Part shown: positions 22,661 through 34,748 of the stretch, piece after piece
Layout: every line of letters begins with the position of its first letter
How positions within the stretch are numbered: position 1 is the stretch's first letter
NCBI GenBank assembly: GCA_030141605.1
Contig: JAQGDQ010000463.1
Coordinates: 126,001-181,140 of the forward strand
DNA: 55,140 bases
Reading direction: 5' to 3'
Source: Tubiluchus corallicola
Taxonomy: Eukaryota; Priapulida; Priapulimorpha; Priapulimorphida; Tubiluchidae
Notes under the pieces: model-generated
Databases searched by the model: none
What the model saw: the letters and a program-made list of their open reading frames with translations, nothing else
Told to the model about the DNA's origin: nothing
Position numbers and translations under genes: made by a program

Positions 22661-23201
22661 TTAGTATGGGCGGTGGGGGCGGTGGGTGCGGTGGGGGCGA
22701 TGGCGGCGATGTCGGCGGGGTCGAGGTTTAATTTGTTTGTCTATTAATTTCTTGAGGTTGAAAGTGAAATCGACTAAAGCTTTGAAGGCGTCCAGAATCT
22801 TGCGAGAAGAGACTGGTTGACACTTCTCCGGGTCATCTCCAGTGAATGGACAAGTGGACGGGAGATCGAAACTGACACCGCTCTCGATTTCGATGTTGTT
22901 CCTATCCCAAGCAATGATGTCTCCAGGGCGGTTGAAGCACGTCATGCTTATACTTTCTAAACGAAAAAAGAAGACAAACTGTTATCACATGAATTACAAC
23001 GACAAATTCAAAATAATCAAACTCTAATTCGTTATAACCGATGAGATTCTCAGAATAAACAATTTCAAATTCAAGTTTCCAATGTGCTTCTTCTCCTTCC
23101 CCCTCTTTCTTACTCTTTCTCTTTCTCGTTCTTTGTCACCCTCTCTCATTCACTCTCTCTCTTTTTCCTTCTCTATGTCTCTCTCTCTCTCTCTCCGTGT
23201 G

Positions 23202-23235
<34 letters not shown>

Positions 23236-26200
23236 CATGTGTGCATGTGTGCGTGTGCACATGTGCGTGTGCGCACGTGTGTGTAACACACACAAATACA
23301 ACTACGTACACAAATGTATGTACATTTTAATCGTAAATCATTATTGAGTTATAGCAAAAATAATTTGATTTTATAAAAAACAATAAAATTTTATAATCAA
23401 ATAATCAAAACAAAACGTTGCAAAAAGGCGTCTTGAAAAAACTATAAACGAAGATTTTGGTTTGAAATCTAAACTCTCCAGCCTAGGTTATCTTAATTTT
23501 GTATCTTACCTGTTTTTATGCATATATGAATGTCGAATGTCTTAAAAGTCTATAATACGTAGCATTCTGTGCTAGAGAGCACAAGCATTACACCCCATTT
23601 TAGACGGTATACTTATAAATTATGTGGTTAGATCACATAGATGATTGGTATTTGTTTGTTTGTTTGTATTGTTGTCAGTGTTGTTTGTTTACTATCTGAT
23701 AATTACGTAAAAAGCAATTGACGGCATAGTTAATAATTGTTTCTCAATTTATCACAGTTTAAAACACGAGTAGGTACAATGACCCTTCATATAATGATGT
23801 ATCGCTTTTGGCTTTTCGTACTCGCTTTTTCTGGTTTTGTTTAATCAAGAAAATCAAGAAAAAAGTTTATATAAAACAGAAGAACAAAGAAATAAAGAAT
23901 GTTATTTCAATATTAATTCATTATTAAGATGTTGTTTATTAGCATAGACGATCATATCATTTTCAATGCTATAAATAAATAAAAATATTAATAAAAAAGC
24001 CAGAACAAATAATAACAATCTTTACAATTTTCTTTACAAAAGACAATTTTAATTTTCACTCTTGTGCTTGTGTAATGACATAATTTATTTTGTCTTGATT
24101 AGTAGTGACATAATTGTACCATTGTTTGTTTTGATTGATTGATTGCCCGATCTATAGCGTACCTTCTTGTCATTGAGAAAACTGGCTGGTATGAACGCCC
24201 ATAACAAAGATGACAAAATTGTACAGGTAAATTCAATTTAATGTTTTATTACCTATCAAATCAGTGGTTGCTTCTGTTGAAGATATGAACAAGTCGGTCA
24301 TCCGTCCGGCGTAATGAAGGATTGTTAGACCATCGATAATAAAGTCACGTGTTAAACCAGACCCGGTACCTACAAACCAGTAGGACCCATTAGTACAATT
24401 CAATTCAGTTTATTTACCCAAATACCGTCGTAGTACATGGGCAATATACATGATAGTAACATAATAGTAACGTAATGAAATTCTATATTGTTAAAAAAAC
24501 TTGCACATCATTGAACGGTAAACTACACATTCAAAAATTGATAATATAATCAGTGTTTCCACAACTGTGAGCAATAGTGCTGTACAATAAAATGAATTTA
24601 CAATTAAAAATACAAGAGAGGCTGTAATTAATTACATAAGTACATGGATTTAAAACTTTTCATTTCATTTCTAACATTTAACACATTTACATTATTTAAA
24701 AGATAGTTTTTGTAAAATACTAAACATATGAAATTGAAATTGGCACTTTATGTGTGTTTTGTGTTGGTGACTTGAGTTTTTTGTATGCAGTGGGTTTTAG
24801 TTTGTTGATATGATGTAAATGTACGAGAGGTTTTCATCTGCCACTATGACGTAAATGTACGAGAGGTTTTCATCTTCCACTATGATGTAAATGTACGAGA
24901 GGTTTTCATCTGCCACTATGATGTAAACGTACGAGAGGTTTTCACCTGCCGTTATGATGTAAATGTACGAGAGGTTTTCATCTGCCATTATGATGTAAAT
25001 GTACGAGAGGTTTTCATCTGCCACTATGATGTAAATGTACGAGAGGTTTTCATCTGCCACTATGATGTAAATGTACGAGAGGTTTTCATCTGCCACTATG
25101 ATGTAAATGTACGAGAGGTTTTCATCTGCCACTATGATGTAAATGTACGAGAGGTTTCATCTGCCATTATGATGTAAATGTACGAGAGGTTTCATCTGCC
25201 ATTATGATGTAAATGTACGAGAGGTTTTCATCTGCCACTATGATGTAAATGTACGAGAGGTTTTCATCTGCCACTATGATGTAAATGTACGAGAGGTTTT
25301 CATCTGCCACTATGATGTAAATGTACGAGAGGTTTTCATCTGCCACTAACGACAGACTACTGAGTGAACGTTGATGACAACAATAAGGTGTGATTTCACA
25401 TTATTTAATTTGAAGGCTAGTTCAGTATTTTTCAGTTCATTTTTGAATTTTTTATGTGACTGCAGATTTTACGTTAACATTTTTTAGATTTTAAAAAATA
25501 CTAAAATACAAATACGGAAATACATAGGAAATACAACTTACAATTATACAAAAATATAAATTTGGTCAAAATACAACAAGATATTCTAGTGGGATGGTAC
25601 ATTATTTGCAAAAGTTTGCACTAAATTACTGCAATGCAAAACTGGTATCACCATAAATACATAAATACCAACATATATTTCATTTATATAAAACTCATTG
25701 CATAAATTTATATTGTCTTTACTTGATGTGTCTTCATATGCTGATGATTAATAGATATATTATTATTCTGTATGTACATACGTATTGGCATTGTATATAA
25801 TATTCTAATCTAATCTAATCTAGTCTAGTCTAGTCTAGTCTAGTCTAGTCTAGTCTAGTCTGGTCTAGTCTAGTCTAGTCTAGTCTAGTCTAGTCTAGTC
25901 TAGCCTAGTCTAATCTAATCTAATCTAATCTAAACTTACTTTTCAAAAGATCTTTTGGACAAATTTGCAATAGGACCAACATGAAGCTCACGCAGGTATT
26001 GTCTATTGTCATAACTAGGTATGGTATGTTGTCAAAACTAGGTATTGTCTTATGTCATTATTAGGTATGGTCTATTGTCATAACAGGGTATGGTCTATTG
26101 TCATAACTGGACATTGTCTATTGTCATAACTGGGCATTGTCTATTGTCATAACTGGACATTGCTATTGTCATAACTGGGCATTGTCTATTGTCATAACTA

Positions 26201-29200
26201 GGTATGGTCTATTGCCATAACTGGGCATTGTCTATTGTCATAAATAGGTATTATCTATTGTCGTAACTAGGTATTGTCTATTGTCATAACTAGGTATTGT
26301 CTATTGTCATAATTAGATAAGGTCTATTGTCATAACTAGGTATGATCCATTGCCATGACTGGGCATTGTCTATTGTCATAACTAGGTATGGTCTATTGTC
26401 ATAATCGTGTATGGTCTATTGTCATAATTATGTATTGTCTATTGTCATAATTAGGCATGGTCTGTTGTCATAACTAGGTATTGTCTATTGCCATAACTGG
26501 GCATTGTCTATTGTCATAACTGGGCATTGTCTATTGTCATAACTGGGTTTTGTCTATTGTCATAACCAGGTATTGTCTATTGTCATAACTAGGTATTGTC
26601 TATGGTCATAACTAGGTATTGTCTATTTTCGTTACTTGGCATTGTCTATTGTCATAGCTGGGCATTGTCTATTATCATAACTAGATATGGTCTATTGTCA
26701 TAATTAGGTATTGCCTATTGTCATAACTAGGTATTGTCTATTGTCATAACCACGTTGTGTTCAAACGTCTAATCTATAACGTAGTTTCTAGTCTGTACGT
26801 TTGTCATATCGTTATTAATAATGACCATGTTGAAACTAGGTTAATAGTCTTTCTAATACACCACAAATAATTGTTTAATCTCCCCATTATATAAGCAACC
26901 ATAAATTCACATTAGAGATGGGCGGGACAGAACCATAAGCCTAGAGCATCGTAAAGTGTTGAAACACCCCCTGTATGCAGTTAACCAAAAACTGTTATTG
27001 TGTTATAATCTGTTTAAGCATTGCTGTCTTGCACTTTTGATGAAATCAATTTCAAAAATGAGCAAGCAGTCGTTAAGGACAACCGCCATATTGTCTAAAC
27101 TGTGTTGTTTACTCATGCTCAAACATGTTGAAGAAATTGCATGTTGTTCACTTGTTTTTTCATCACTTACCAAACAAGTCCCCATCTAAATACACTTTCA
27201 GGACTCCCCCGGAATTATAAGTTAAGCACAGATGGTGCCAGGTGTCCTCACTCAGAACTATACTTGTAAATCCATGTATTGTTCTGTAAATCATATAAAT
27301 AATTATAAAACAACTAGCCAATCCCCACAAAAGCATTTTATGCATGAATATTCCGCATGATTTTTGCTTATAGGAATAATAACAACGACAACAACAACAA
27401 CAATAATAATAATAATAATAATAGTAATAATAATAATAATAATAATATTAATTCAGTTAGTCAGTCAATAAGACAGTCAGTCTGGTGGCCAATCAGTCAG
27501 TCAGGTGGTCAGTTGGCTAGTCAGTCAGTCAGGTGGTCAATGAGTAAGTCAGTCAGTCGGTTAGTTGGTCAGTCAATCACCCTCCTGAAGTCACGAGAAG
27601 CTCGATCTACGCATGCGCGCGTATTTACTCAGCTACAATTTAAATTTACTTACAAGGAAAAAACAGGTGTAACGATGAATAAAGCACTGTCCTCGATAGA
27701 AAAAGTTAAAGAAAGTGTCCCAGCATCAGCTACATCGACGGATAAATCACCGTTATTCATAACAAGAAATGGAAATGAGGAATTTGTCGAAGCAACCATC
27801 GCCAGGTCAGCTGGATCGGTGGCAGGATCAGGCTTCAACCACTACGAAAACCAACAAAAACTAGTGTACGTTTCTGACTGTATCAAAAATTGTGGTAAGA
27901 TTATGATTCAGTGACTTTAAATACTATAATAATAATAATAATATAAGTAATAAATACATAAATAATGTGCAGACGTGGATTAATTATATACATGCAGAAA
28001 TATTATATTTGTTTGTTGATTAATCTTCACTTTATCTTCACTTTATCTTATCTTATCTAACCCTAACGTCGGAATAAAGACATTTATAAACGTAGAAATA
28101 CTTCTTCTTCTTCATTTACAAAACGAAAATAATGCGCTGTTGCAGACGCAATCTCACTTTTGACAGCTGATTTTAGCTTGATTGATATCTGGATCGCTGA
28201 TCGACTTTTTTTCCGATTTCAAACCTTGTAATCGATTAAACTGTTTCTGTATTTTTAATACAGGAAATTAAAAACATTTATAGTCAAAACCAAAATTTCA
28301 CATTAAAAAATTAAAATTACGCCAAAAGTTTCGACAATCTGCTGTCATCATCAGTGGTATATTTACAAGCATACAACCAGTTCATATATGCAGAGCCTAT
28401 TATGCACTAATTAAGTAGTTGATAGAAATCAAATAGGTTATGAATAAACAGACCAGTAAAGAAATTGATACAGTAAATTATGCACTTATTATGTATTTAC
28501 AAAAGTCAAAAAGGTAATGAATAAGCAGACCTGAACAGGAGAAATTGATACAGTAACAAATAACTAGGTGCTTGAAAATGAACATATAGGAAATGAACTC
28601 CTTTGAAAATTAAGAGAAGGCTTATTAGGGTATATAGATAAACTTTCTTTTGTTAATAAGTTCCAGTTATTTCTATGTCTGTATTTGATAATCGTGTATT
28701 TGATGAAAACGTCTAGCACGTTTTCATCTCGAGAAATGAGATGCACCAAAAGCTAAAACATTGTTGGCTGTTCATACTCACCATACACCACGTCAACTCG
28801 CTTACAGGAAATGCAAAATTTGAAGGAAAATTTACTGGGGCGATCTGTTCAGCCGATGACCAGCTGAGGTCAAAACCTTCCAAGCTGTCACAAGGTACAA
28901 GCTCTGTAAAAAATATCAATAAATAAATATGGGAGAATCTGTTGTGATGAAATAATAATTAATAAAATAATCATCTTGATGGTGTTGGTAATAATCACAG
29001 TTTATATTTTTCAGTATTATTTAATCACATTATGCTTATTAATTAATATTTGAACCTATCCATATAATGTTTACATATCCGGATCAATGTACATTATATT
29101 TCCTATATATTAGAAAAATCTGTAAAAATTTAAAAATAGGACAGCTTTTGCAAAACCTTGATCAGTGAACTCTCAAACTTAGCATAGAAAAACCTATGTC

Positions 29201-32200
29201 TAAGCTACTTTGCTTACAAAAAAACCGGACCCAGTCTTAAACTGCAGGTCAAAACAAACTACTCTTTAAAATATTGAAATGAAACGTACTATTTTTTCAA
29301 GAATGACATACGCGAAAGAGTTGTTAACATAAAAACACAATTTCACGTTCATTGCCACTAGTTCTTCACGGGTACATGTATTTCGTCATTCGTTAGTTAG
29401 ATGGGTACTAGCGCCTGCATGTCGGAAATGCATAGCACAAAAAACGGGTGCTGTACCTTCAAGTTCAGATGTGTTAGTTTGTGACGAACTACACACGTTC
29501 GACAGCTCATGCGTGAGCACAGCCGTAAATATGGAAATTGAATTTTTATCTTAACTGCTAGTTTTAGTGCACCACACTGAAGATCTTACAGTAACACTGT
29601 ACTTCAATTTTCGTAGGTTATAGGGTGCTTTTGTACAACAGACAGCCCTTTGACCAATGGCTCGCCCGAATTGGAGTCATTAGAATTGTTATACCATTGT
29701 TTAGCAGAAGTGTGCAATACAAGTCGTTTACTACTATTATACTGTGAAAGCACATCTTCTATATTAGTCAGTTAGCACATAAATTTCATTCTAATATTGG
29801 AGGAAACGCTTCATGGGGTGAGGGGGAGTAGGTCCCTCCCTCTCTCTGTCTCTCTAGTTGTCTGCAAAAAAAAAACAAAGTGGTAACTGTAATCAATTAG
29901 GGCCTGTCTCATTAAGATATTTTTTCTTACCGTTTTCTAAAGCCTTTTCTGCTTCTCGAACTTTCGAAGCAAGATTTCCTAAATTCACCGAGTATTGACC
30001 ATCAGTGACAGTGTTTAATGTCACCAAAACAGTCAGAACCTGAAAAATAAACAATTTTGTAGGAAGCGAAAATTAACTAAAATAAATAAATTGAAATCGA
30101 AATAAATTATGATGTGATTATGATATTACAAGAATTTCACTTACTTCAACAAAGAAGCATAAAGATATCTATTTTATTTTATTTTTATTTTTTTATTTAT
30201 AATGCATCTGTGAACAGAAGTCATGAGACTTGTATGTCCATTAAAAACATCGTAAAATATATCGGCAGTGTACAGAAAGTAAAATTACAGCTAAAAGTAC
30301 AAAATTCATGGTACATAGTTAGTACAATAAAAAACACACAAGCACATGCAAATCAATTAAAAGTACAGATTTCATGGCACATGGTTAGTACAATATAAAT
30401 ACACAAGTACGTGCAAATAAATTAAAAGTACAGAATTCATGGCACATGGTTAGTACAATATAAAACACACAAGTACATGCAAATAAATTAAAAGTACAGA
30501 ATACATAGTACATGGTTAGTACAGTATAAAACACACAAGTACATGCAAATAAATTAAAAGTACAGAATACATAGTACATGGTTAGTAAAATATAAAACAC
30601 ACAAGTACATGCAAATAAATTAAAAGTACAGAATACTTAGTACATGGTTAGTACAATATAAAACACACAAGTACATGCAAATAAAATTAAAAATGCAGGT
30701 AAAATGGTTGTAAAACTAATTATTTTGATAAAATTGTATAATTACAGTTAAAAATTTACATTATACATCAAATCGCGCATTTTCTTGTAAATATTTTTTA
30801 AATGTTGCATTTATTTTAAATACTGGCTTGTTTTATTTTACTGGGTAAATTTTTTCAAATTTTAGCACAATTGTACATGACAGAATGTTTCATAACGTTG
30901 GTTCTGCACTTAACGTTGGAAATGGAATCGAATTTGATATGAATTCATACTGCTATTATAATTGAAAAAATTGTGATAAACATTTAGCAAAAAGATTATC
31001 AACATATTTGAACAAATTCGTGGCTGCTCGTGTATAAGTACTGTGGTACTGCAGCACCCCCTGTTTTCACTCATTATTATCGAAAATATTTAGTATAATA
31101 AGTCTTTTTTCTTTAGTTATTTTTTTATACTTGTGGTGAACCGGAGCACGTGAGGGAAGAAAAGTTTGCTTCACAGTCCTAACAGGGTTGTGAATGGCTG
31201 TTCTGCGCATGTGTTTGAGATAACACGCTACTGTGTCTGCCAAAGTACTGTGTCTACCAAAGTAACAGTTGCCATTTGCTTACCGTGCACCGTAACATTC
31301 TGGCTTATGATAAAGTGTAAACTTAGCGTGTGAGCTTAGAACAAAAATTATTTAATAATGGACGCCTTGCATCCCCAAGAAATAAGTTCTGTGACTGTAA
31401 GTGAACTACAACAGCTTAATTTTTCACAGTTGTCTCTCCATGAGAAAGTTGCAGTTAAGAAAAGAAGCAGTTCAACACCCGATATACAAATATAAGTACA
31501 ACATTAAAATTACACGTTTGTTACGTTTTACACAGTATCAAAACAACAAGGACTAAGAATTTTTTAAAGCAGAACCAGCACTAATTTTAGCTACGAGTCG
31601 CCATTGGGTATCTACATCCCGTATCTTAAAATCTTAAACAATTAATGAATACGTACATTTAATGATTGTTTTATAGTACATGATTTTTATATGAACACTT
31701 GTTTTTGATTATTGTCTGCGTGTGATGGAAAATAAATTTGTTTAGAAATGAAATTTATTTACTTGGCCTATTTATGTGTGATCTCAAGTGTGAGAATGTA
31801 TTACGGCGCGTTCAGACTAGCAAGTTTTCTTTCTGACAGCAAACTCGCAAGCGTGTGAACTACTTTGCGAGTTACCTTCGGCAGTTATTGCAAACTCTCC
31901 GACAGTTACTGTAAGTACACGCTTGTGAGTTACTTGACGAGTTACTTGGCATGAAAACTCACTAGCCTGAACCCTCTGTATCCTGAATAATGACTTTTTC
32001 ATTTATGAAAGTACAAGACAAGTTAAGTACACAAAATAAATACAAACTATTTCAGCGTGAAAGTATAAAGAAACTTTACAAAAACCAAGCAACACGTTCT
32101 GCATGTTTTGCATTTAATTATAATATTGATTTACATTATGATATAAACGAATTTGTTTAATCATCCTGGAACGAGGTTTGTTTAATCATCCTGGAACGGG

Positions 32201-32767
32201 GTTTGTTTAATCATTCTGGAACGAGAGGTTTCATTTGACTAATCAAAATTCAATAGGACAAAAATTGTAAGTTGTGCATGACGAAAGCAAAATGAAAATT
32301 CAACGTCCAAAATTAACTTCATGTTTCACATCATTTAATCTGAGAAATTTAATTAAGAACAAATCTGCGAATTAATAACGAATCAACCTGTCGAACACCC
32401 ACGAAATTTGCCTAGTATATGTTATAACAAAATGGTCAGACTCCTTCATACAAACTCTAAATTGACTTTAAAGTGGCCGAGATATTAGTCCAAATATAGA
32501 AATAAACAGTTTAAAATGACTGAAAATGAAAAGAGAAGAGAAGAAAAAAGGGAAAAAGACAGCAAAAGACGAAAGAATGAGTGCACGATGAATGAAATAC
32601 ATGATTGAGTGAGCGATTAATTGTAAGAAACAACAAATTCACTGCGCAAGATGCAAAAGAAGTGCTTTTTACACAAAGAATTTTTTTACTTATTGTACTA
32701 TTTTTACTTAAAATAGATTGTATATTATACTTACTAATATGGCTGGCATTATTAGACCGTTTTCCAT
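22661..32767 (-). CDS. Secreted pentraxin-like protein, seven exons
   Basis: Exons in order are 32767-32735, 30039-29931, 28903-28782, 27841-27654, 27283-27171, 24369-24253 and 22956-22661. All have AG/GT borders and the phases agree at every junction, giving 978 coding bases and 325 residues. Residues 1-25 form a signal peptide (MENGLIMPAILVLTVLV, cleavage likely before QYSV). A short helical segment (about 30-48) precedes a pentraxin domain: ELTWCMWLK (about 83-91), the signature HLCLTYNS (168-175, matching H-x-C-x-S/T-W-x-S with Tyr for Trp), KVYLDGDL, GTGSGL and GDIIAW (239-244). Cys87 and Cys170 fit the conserved disulphide. The usual calcium-binding GQ-x-QD stretch is absent. The tail (about 302-325) is Arg/His/Pro-rich. 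Pentraxins are secreted recognition proteins; its ligand is unknown. A related LamG-type domain is the alternative. Confidence 0.75.
23086..23285. repeat. CT-rich then GT microsatellite
   Basis: Polypyrimidine CT repeats (23086-23195) pass into (GT)n with GTGCAT variants (23196-23285). It lies in the last intron of the pentraxin-like gene. Apart from this tract the intron stretch 23285-24250 shows nothing recognisable. Confidence 0.85.
24393..24780 (-). mobile_element. LINE/SINE 3' end in intron
   Basis: On the minus strand the sequence ends GGTAAATAAACTGAATTGAATTG (24397-24419), a polyadenylation-like motif with a GAATT tail, as at 2709-2729. The upstream part is AT-rich and not codeable. 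The extent is a guess. Confidence 0.35.
24810..25348. repeat. 36-bp minisatellite, about 15 copies
   Basis: The unit ATGATGTAAATGTACGAGAG plus GTTTTCATCTGCCACT is repeated with few changes. Because 36 is a multiple of three, the minus strand stays open as a 12-residue repeat (ADENLSYIYIIV) for over 100 residues. Two copies near 25150-25190 have lost one T, which breaks the frame. It sits inside an intron of the pentraxin-like gene, so translation is unlikely. Confidence 0.95.
25801..25935. repeat. (TCTAG/TCTAA)n pentanucleotide array
   Basis: About 26 tandem five-base units, TCTAG in the middle and TCTAA at both ends. Intronic. Confidence 0.95.
25995..26755. repeat. 23-bp minisatellite, about 33 copies
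   Basis: The unit ATTGTCTATTGTCATAACT plus (A/G)GGT or GGGC variants is repeated over 760 bases with moderate divergence. It lies in the same intron as the 36-bp array and the pentanucleotide array. Confidence 0.95.
27385..27580. repeat. (AAC/AAT)n and GTCA-type simple repeats
   Basis: A trinucleotide AAC/AAT tract (27385-27450) is followed by GTCAGTCAGTCAGGTGGTCA repeats (27458-27580). It lies in the intron between exons 4 and 5 of the pentraxin-like gene. The long plus-strand open frame that crosses it also runs antisense through exon 4 and is a shadow. Confidence 0.85.
29200..29640 (-). repeat. Dispersed repeat, inverted partner of 33740-34140
   Basis: The reverse complement of this segment matches 33740-34140 over about 400 bases with perhaps three quarters identity. 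Shared anchors include ACTAACACATCTGAA, TTTCCGA(C/A)ATGCAGGCG, GAACGTGAAATTGTGTTT and TTGTTTTGACCT. No coding region is seen. It lies in intron 2 of the pentraxin-like gene. Confidence 0.65.
30280..30700. repeat. 66-bp minisatellite, about six copies
   Basis: The unit AAAAGTACAGAATTCATGGC ... AAGTACATGCAAATAAATT repeats every 65-66 bases. The minus strand stays open as a 22-residue repeat over part of the array. It lies in intron 1 of the pentraxin-like gene. 30700-31357 shows no gene. Confidence 0.9.
31358..31495 (+). other. Small open frame of 45 residues, unassigned
   Basis: ATG at 31358 opens a frame with balanced composition (MDALHPQEISSVTVSEL, then SLHEKVAVKKR) ending TAA at 31493-31495. 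It is on the plus strand inside intron 1 of the pentraxin-like gene. It looks more protein-like than its AT-rich surroundings and might be a first exon left by a transposon. I do not recognise it. Confidence 0.15.
31810..31972. mobile_element. 163-bp MITE-like fold-back
   Basis: The ends are inverted repeats: GTTCAGACTAGCAAGTTTTC on the left and the complement of GTTCAGGCTAGTGAGTTTTC on the right. The interior contains imperfect palindromes around GCGAGTTAC and CACGCTTGTGAG. No coding capacity. The family is not identified. 31973-32734 otherwise shows nothing. Confidence 0.55.
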
Positions 32768-32920
32768 TGTAAACTTTAATTTAAACAATTAATGAAAACA
32801 CTATATTAATATATTATATAATGTATATATATTGTATATTAATATACACTACTATTGCTGAATATTCAAATACACACGTGTACGAGGCTGAAATAGTAAC
32901 TAAATAATACAGCAGCAGGG

Positions 32921-32928
32921 TTTAAATA
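32921..32928 (-). promoter_or_regulatory. TATA-like box of the pentraxin-like gene
   Basis: TATTTAAA on the minus strand lies about 155 bases upstream of the start codon at 32767. It is the only such element close to a plausible transcription start. Between it and the ATG are AT-rich bases without an in-frame upstream gene. Confidence 0.3.
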
Positions 32929-33739
32929 GACAATTTCAGTGCTTAGTGACCCAGATGATCGTCCTACTGCGTCCGTAGACCAAAGGCGACACATTGGAAA
33001 ACTAGACTTAATTACGCATTGCGGAACTGTTATAGAGGGATTTGCTTAGTGTGTGACAGGCGTGGAATGTGTTATTGGACGTAAGACAGTTAACACGTAA
33101 GACAGAAAACACGATTTTTTTCCCCCAGGGCAAAGCTGTTTGACGTGTATAGAAAACAAATCTATTTCTGTTCTACTTAAAAAACTGGTCATCTGTCTAT
33201 CACACAAATTAGTCTGCGTTTTCACTTTTCATTATCTGCTAAAAGTAATTAATTAAAACATCTTTTGTTCTAGTAAAATGTGAGCAAATGCAGCCAGTAG
33301 CAGCAGTAGTAGTAACTGTTTGTTAAATTTATTTCTGATCTTTCTTATTTATTATTGTTCGGTTTTCAGAGCTTATTGTTGTTTATTATTGAAATATTAA
33401 GTTACGTGATAGTCATTTATTTGTTACAATGCCACTTACATGCAAATCAGACCTGCTTGTGATGAAAAACAATCACGAAAATAATGCGATTAAAATCTTT
33501 ATTTCTTTTACATTCAGTTTGTGGGCTGAGCTTTTCAACTGTCACCGTCTCACCTATTGAATCATCTTGCAGGATGATTTTTCATCAGCTTCCCCATTTT
33601 CAAGTCTGATACATTTTAACACCAATAATACCGGAAAAGCGTTTCTAATAGATTAAAATCAGAATTTACGGCGGGTGAGCCCAACTTTTTATCACATCAC
33701 AAATTGACAAAAATTTTCAAGAGCAAAAATATTGCACGA

Positions 33740-34140
33740 GTGTGTTGCACGTGTTTTCAAAAGTTGAATTTACTGTAAGATATTCAGTGTGTTGTACCAA
33801 AACTAGACAAGTTTTAAGATCAAAATTTAAGTTTCAAATTTATCGCTGTGTTCACGTATGAGCTGTCCAACGTGTGCAGTACGTCTCAAACTAACACATC
33901 TGAATTGAGAGGTACTCTTTTGCAATGCGTTTCCGAAATGCAGGCGTTAGTGCCCGTCTAACTATAGTAAATGGGAAAATGCATGTAACAGTGGCGTGAA
34001 CGTGAAATTGTGTTTGTGTGGTGATAATTCTTTCACGTAAGTCATTTTTGAAAAAATGGCTTATTTCCTTTCAATATTTTGAAGAGTAGATTGTTTTGAC
34101 CTACAGTTTGAGACTGGCTCCAAGTTTCAGACTTTAAACA
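33740..34140 (+). repeat. Dispersed repeat, partner of 29200-29640
   Basis: This matches the reverse complement of 29200-29640. A different short repeat lies just upstream (33565-33640, AGGATGATTTTTCAT...CCCCATTTTCAA) and recurs in both palindrome arms near 44330-44400 and 47920-48000. 32930-33560 and 34140-34705 show no gene; a 10-base C run is at 34161-34170. Confidence 0.6.
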
Positions 34141-34705
34141 TTATAATTACAGCAATAACCCCCCCCCCCCACAAACGTGGTGTCGAAAGAGTTTAATTTT
34201 TTTATTATGACATTAGTCCGATTTGCTTGAAAATTGTTCAAGATAACCGTGTCTTGAATGCATTACCGTATTAGTAAGTTTATTTTTACCTTTCTGAATT
34301 TCCCGCTGAATAGAGTAGTGTATTCATAAGTTGACGTACTATACTTTCTTCTCTTGAGCGGGGATACCTTCATTTTTTCACGCGTTTACAAGCCTGTAGG
34401 CATTAGCGGTATTTAGTCATTTACTCTTGTAAAAGCGTTCAACGAAAATAAGGCTACAGAAACTTGTATATAATTTGACATAGTAAAATACTGGCACGGT
34501 TTCAACATTGTTGTCAATAACGGTATTTAGTAATGGAGTTCATACAAAACTTTTACTCTAATATATACGGTGTTTCTGCTTCGCCAAACTACCTGTCAGT
34601 TGGTCTAAATATTTAAAGCAAAAGTCAAAACTTCGGAATGTTGAACTTATCTTCATATGTTAGAAAGTTTCAGCAATAAAATATAATTCGCGAGAGGGCC
34701 ACGGC

Positions 34706-34714
34706 GTCCCGTAA
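34706..34714. repeat. Left target-site duplication of MULE copy 2
   Basis: GTCCCGTAA directly precedes the left terminal repeat and is repeated exactly at 42094-42102, directly after the right terminal repeat. Nine bases is the usual duplication length for Mutator-like elements. The restored target contains the palindrome CCCGTAACGGG. Confidence 0.9.
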
Positions 34715-34748
34715 GCGAAATTTTTTTTCGCAACCGAGTTCCGGACAG

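Noticed and set aside
23082-23347. Cys/Val and Ser/Leu-rich open frames
   Set aside because: Translations of CT and GT microsatellites in an intron.
24797-25132. 111-residue repeat protein as a coding gene
   Set aside because: It lies in an intron, has no start context, and the repeat loses its frame in two copies. Kept only as a finding.
25801-26755. CRISPR-like array
   Set aside because: Units are contiguous without unique spacers, in a spliced eukaryotic gene.
27357-27914. Plus-strand open frame of 185 residues as a gene
   Set aside because: Its first half is (AAC/AAT)n and GTCA simple repeat, and its second half is exactly antisense to pentraxin exon 4, which fits by splice phase and motif.
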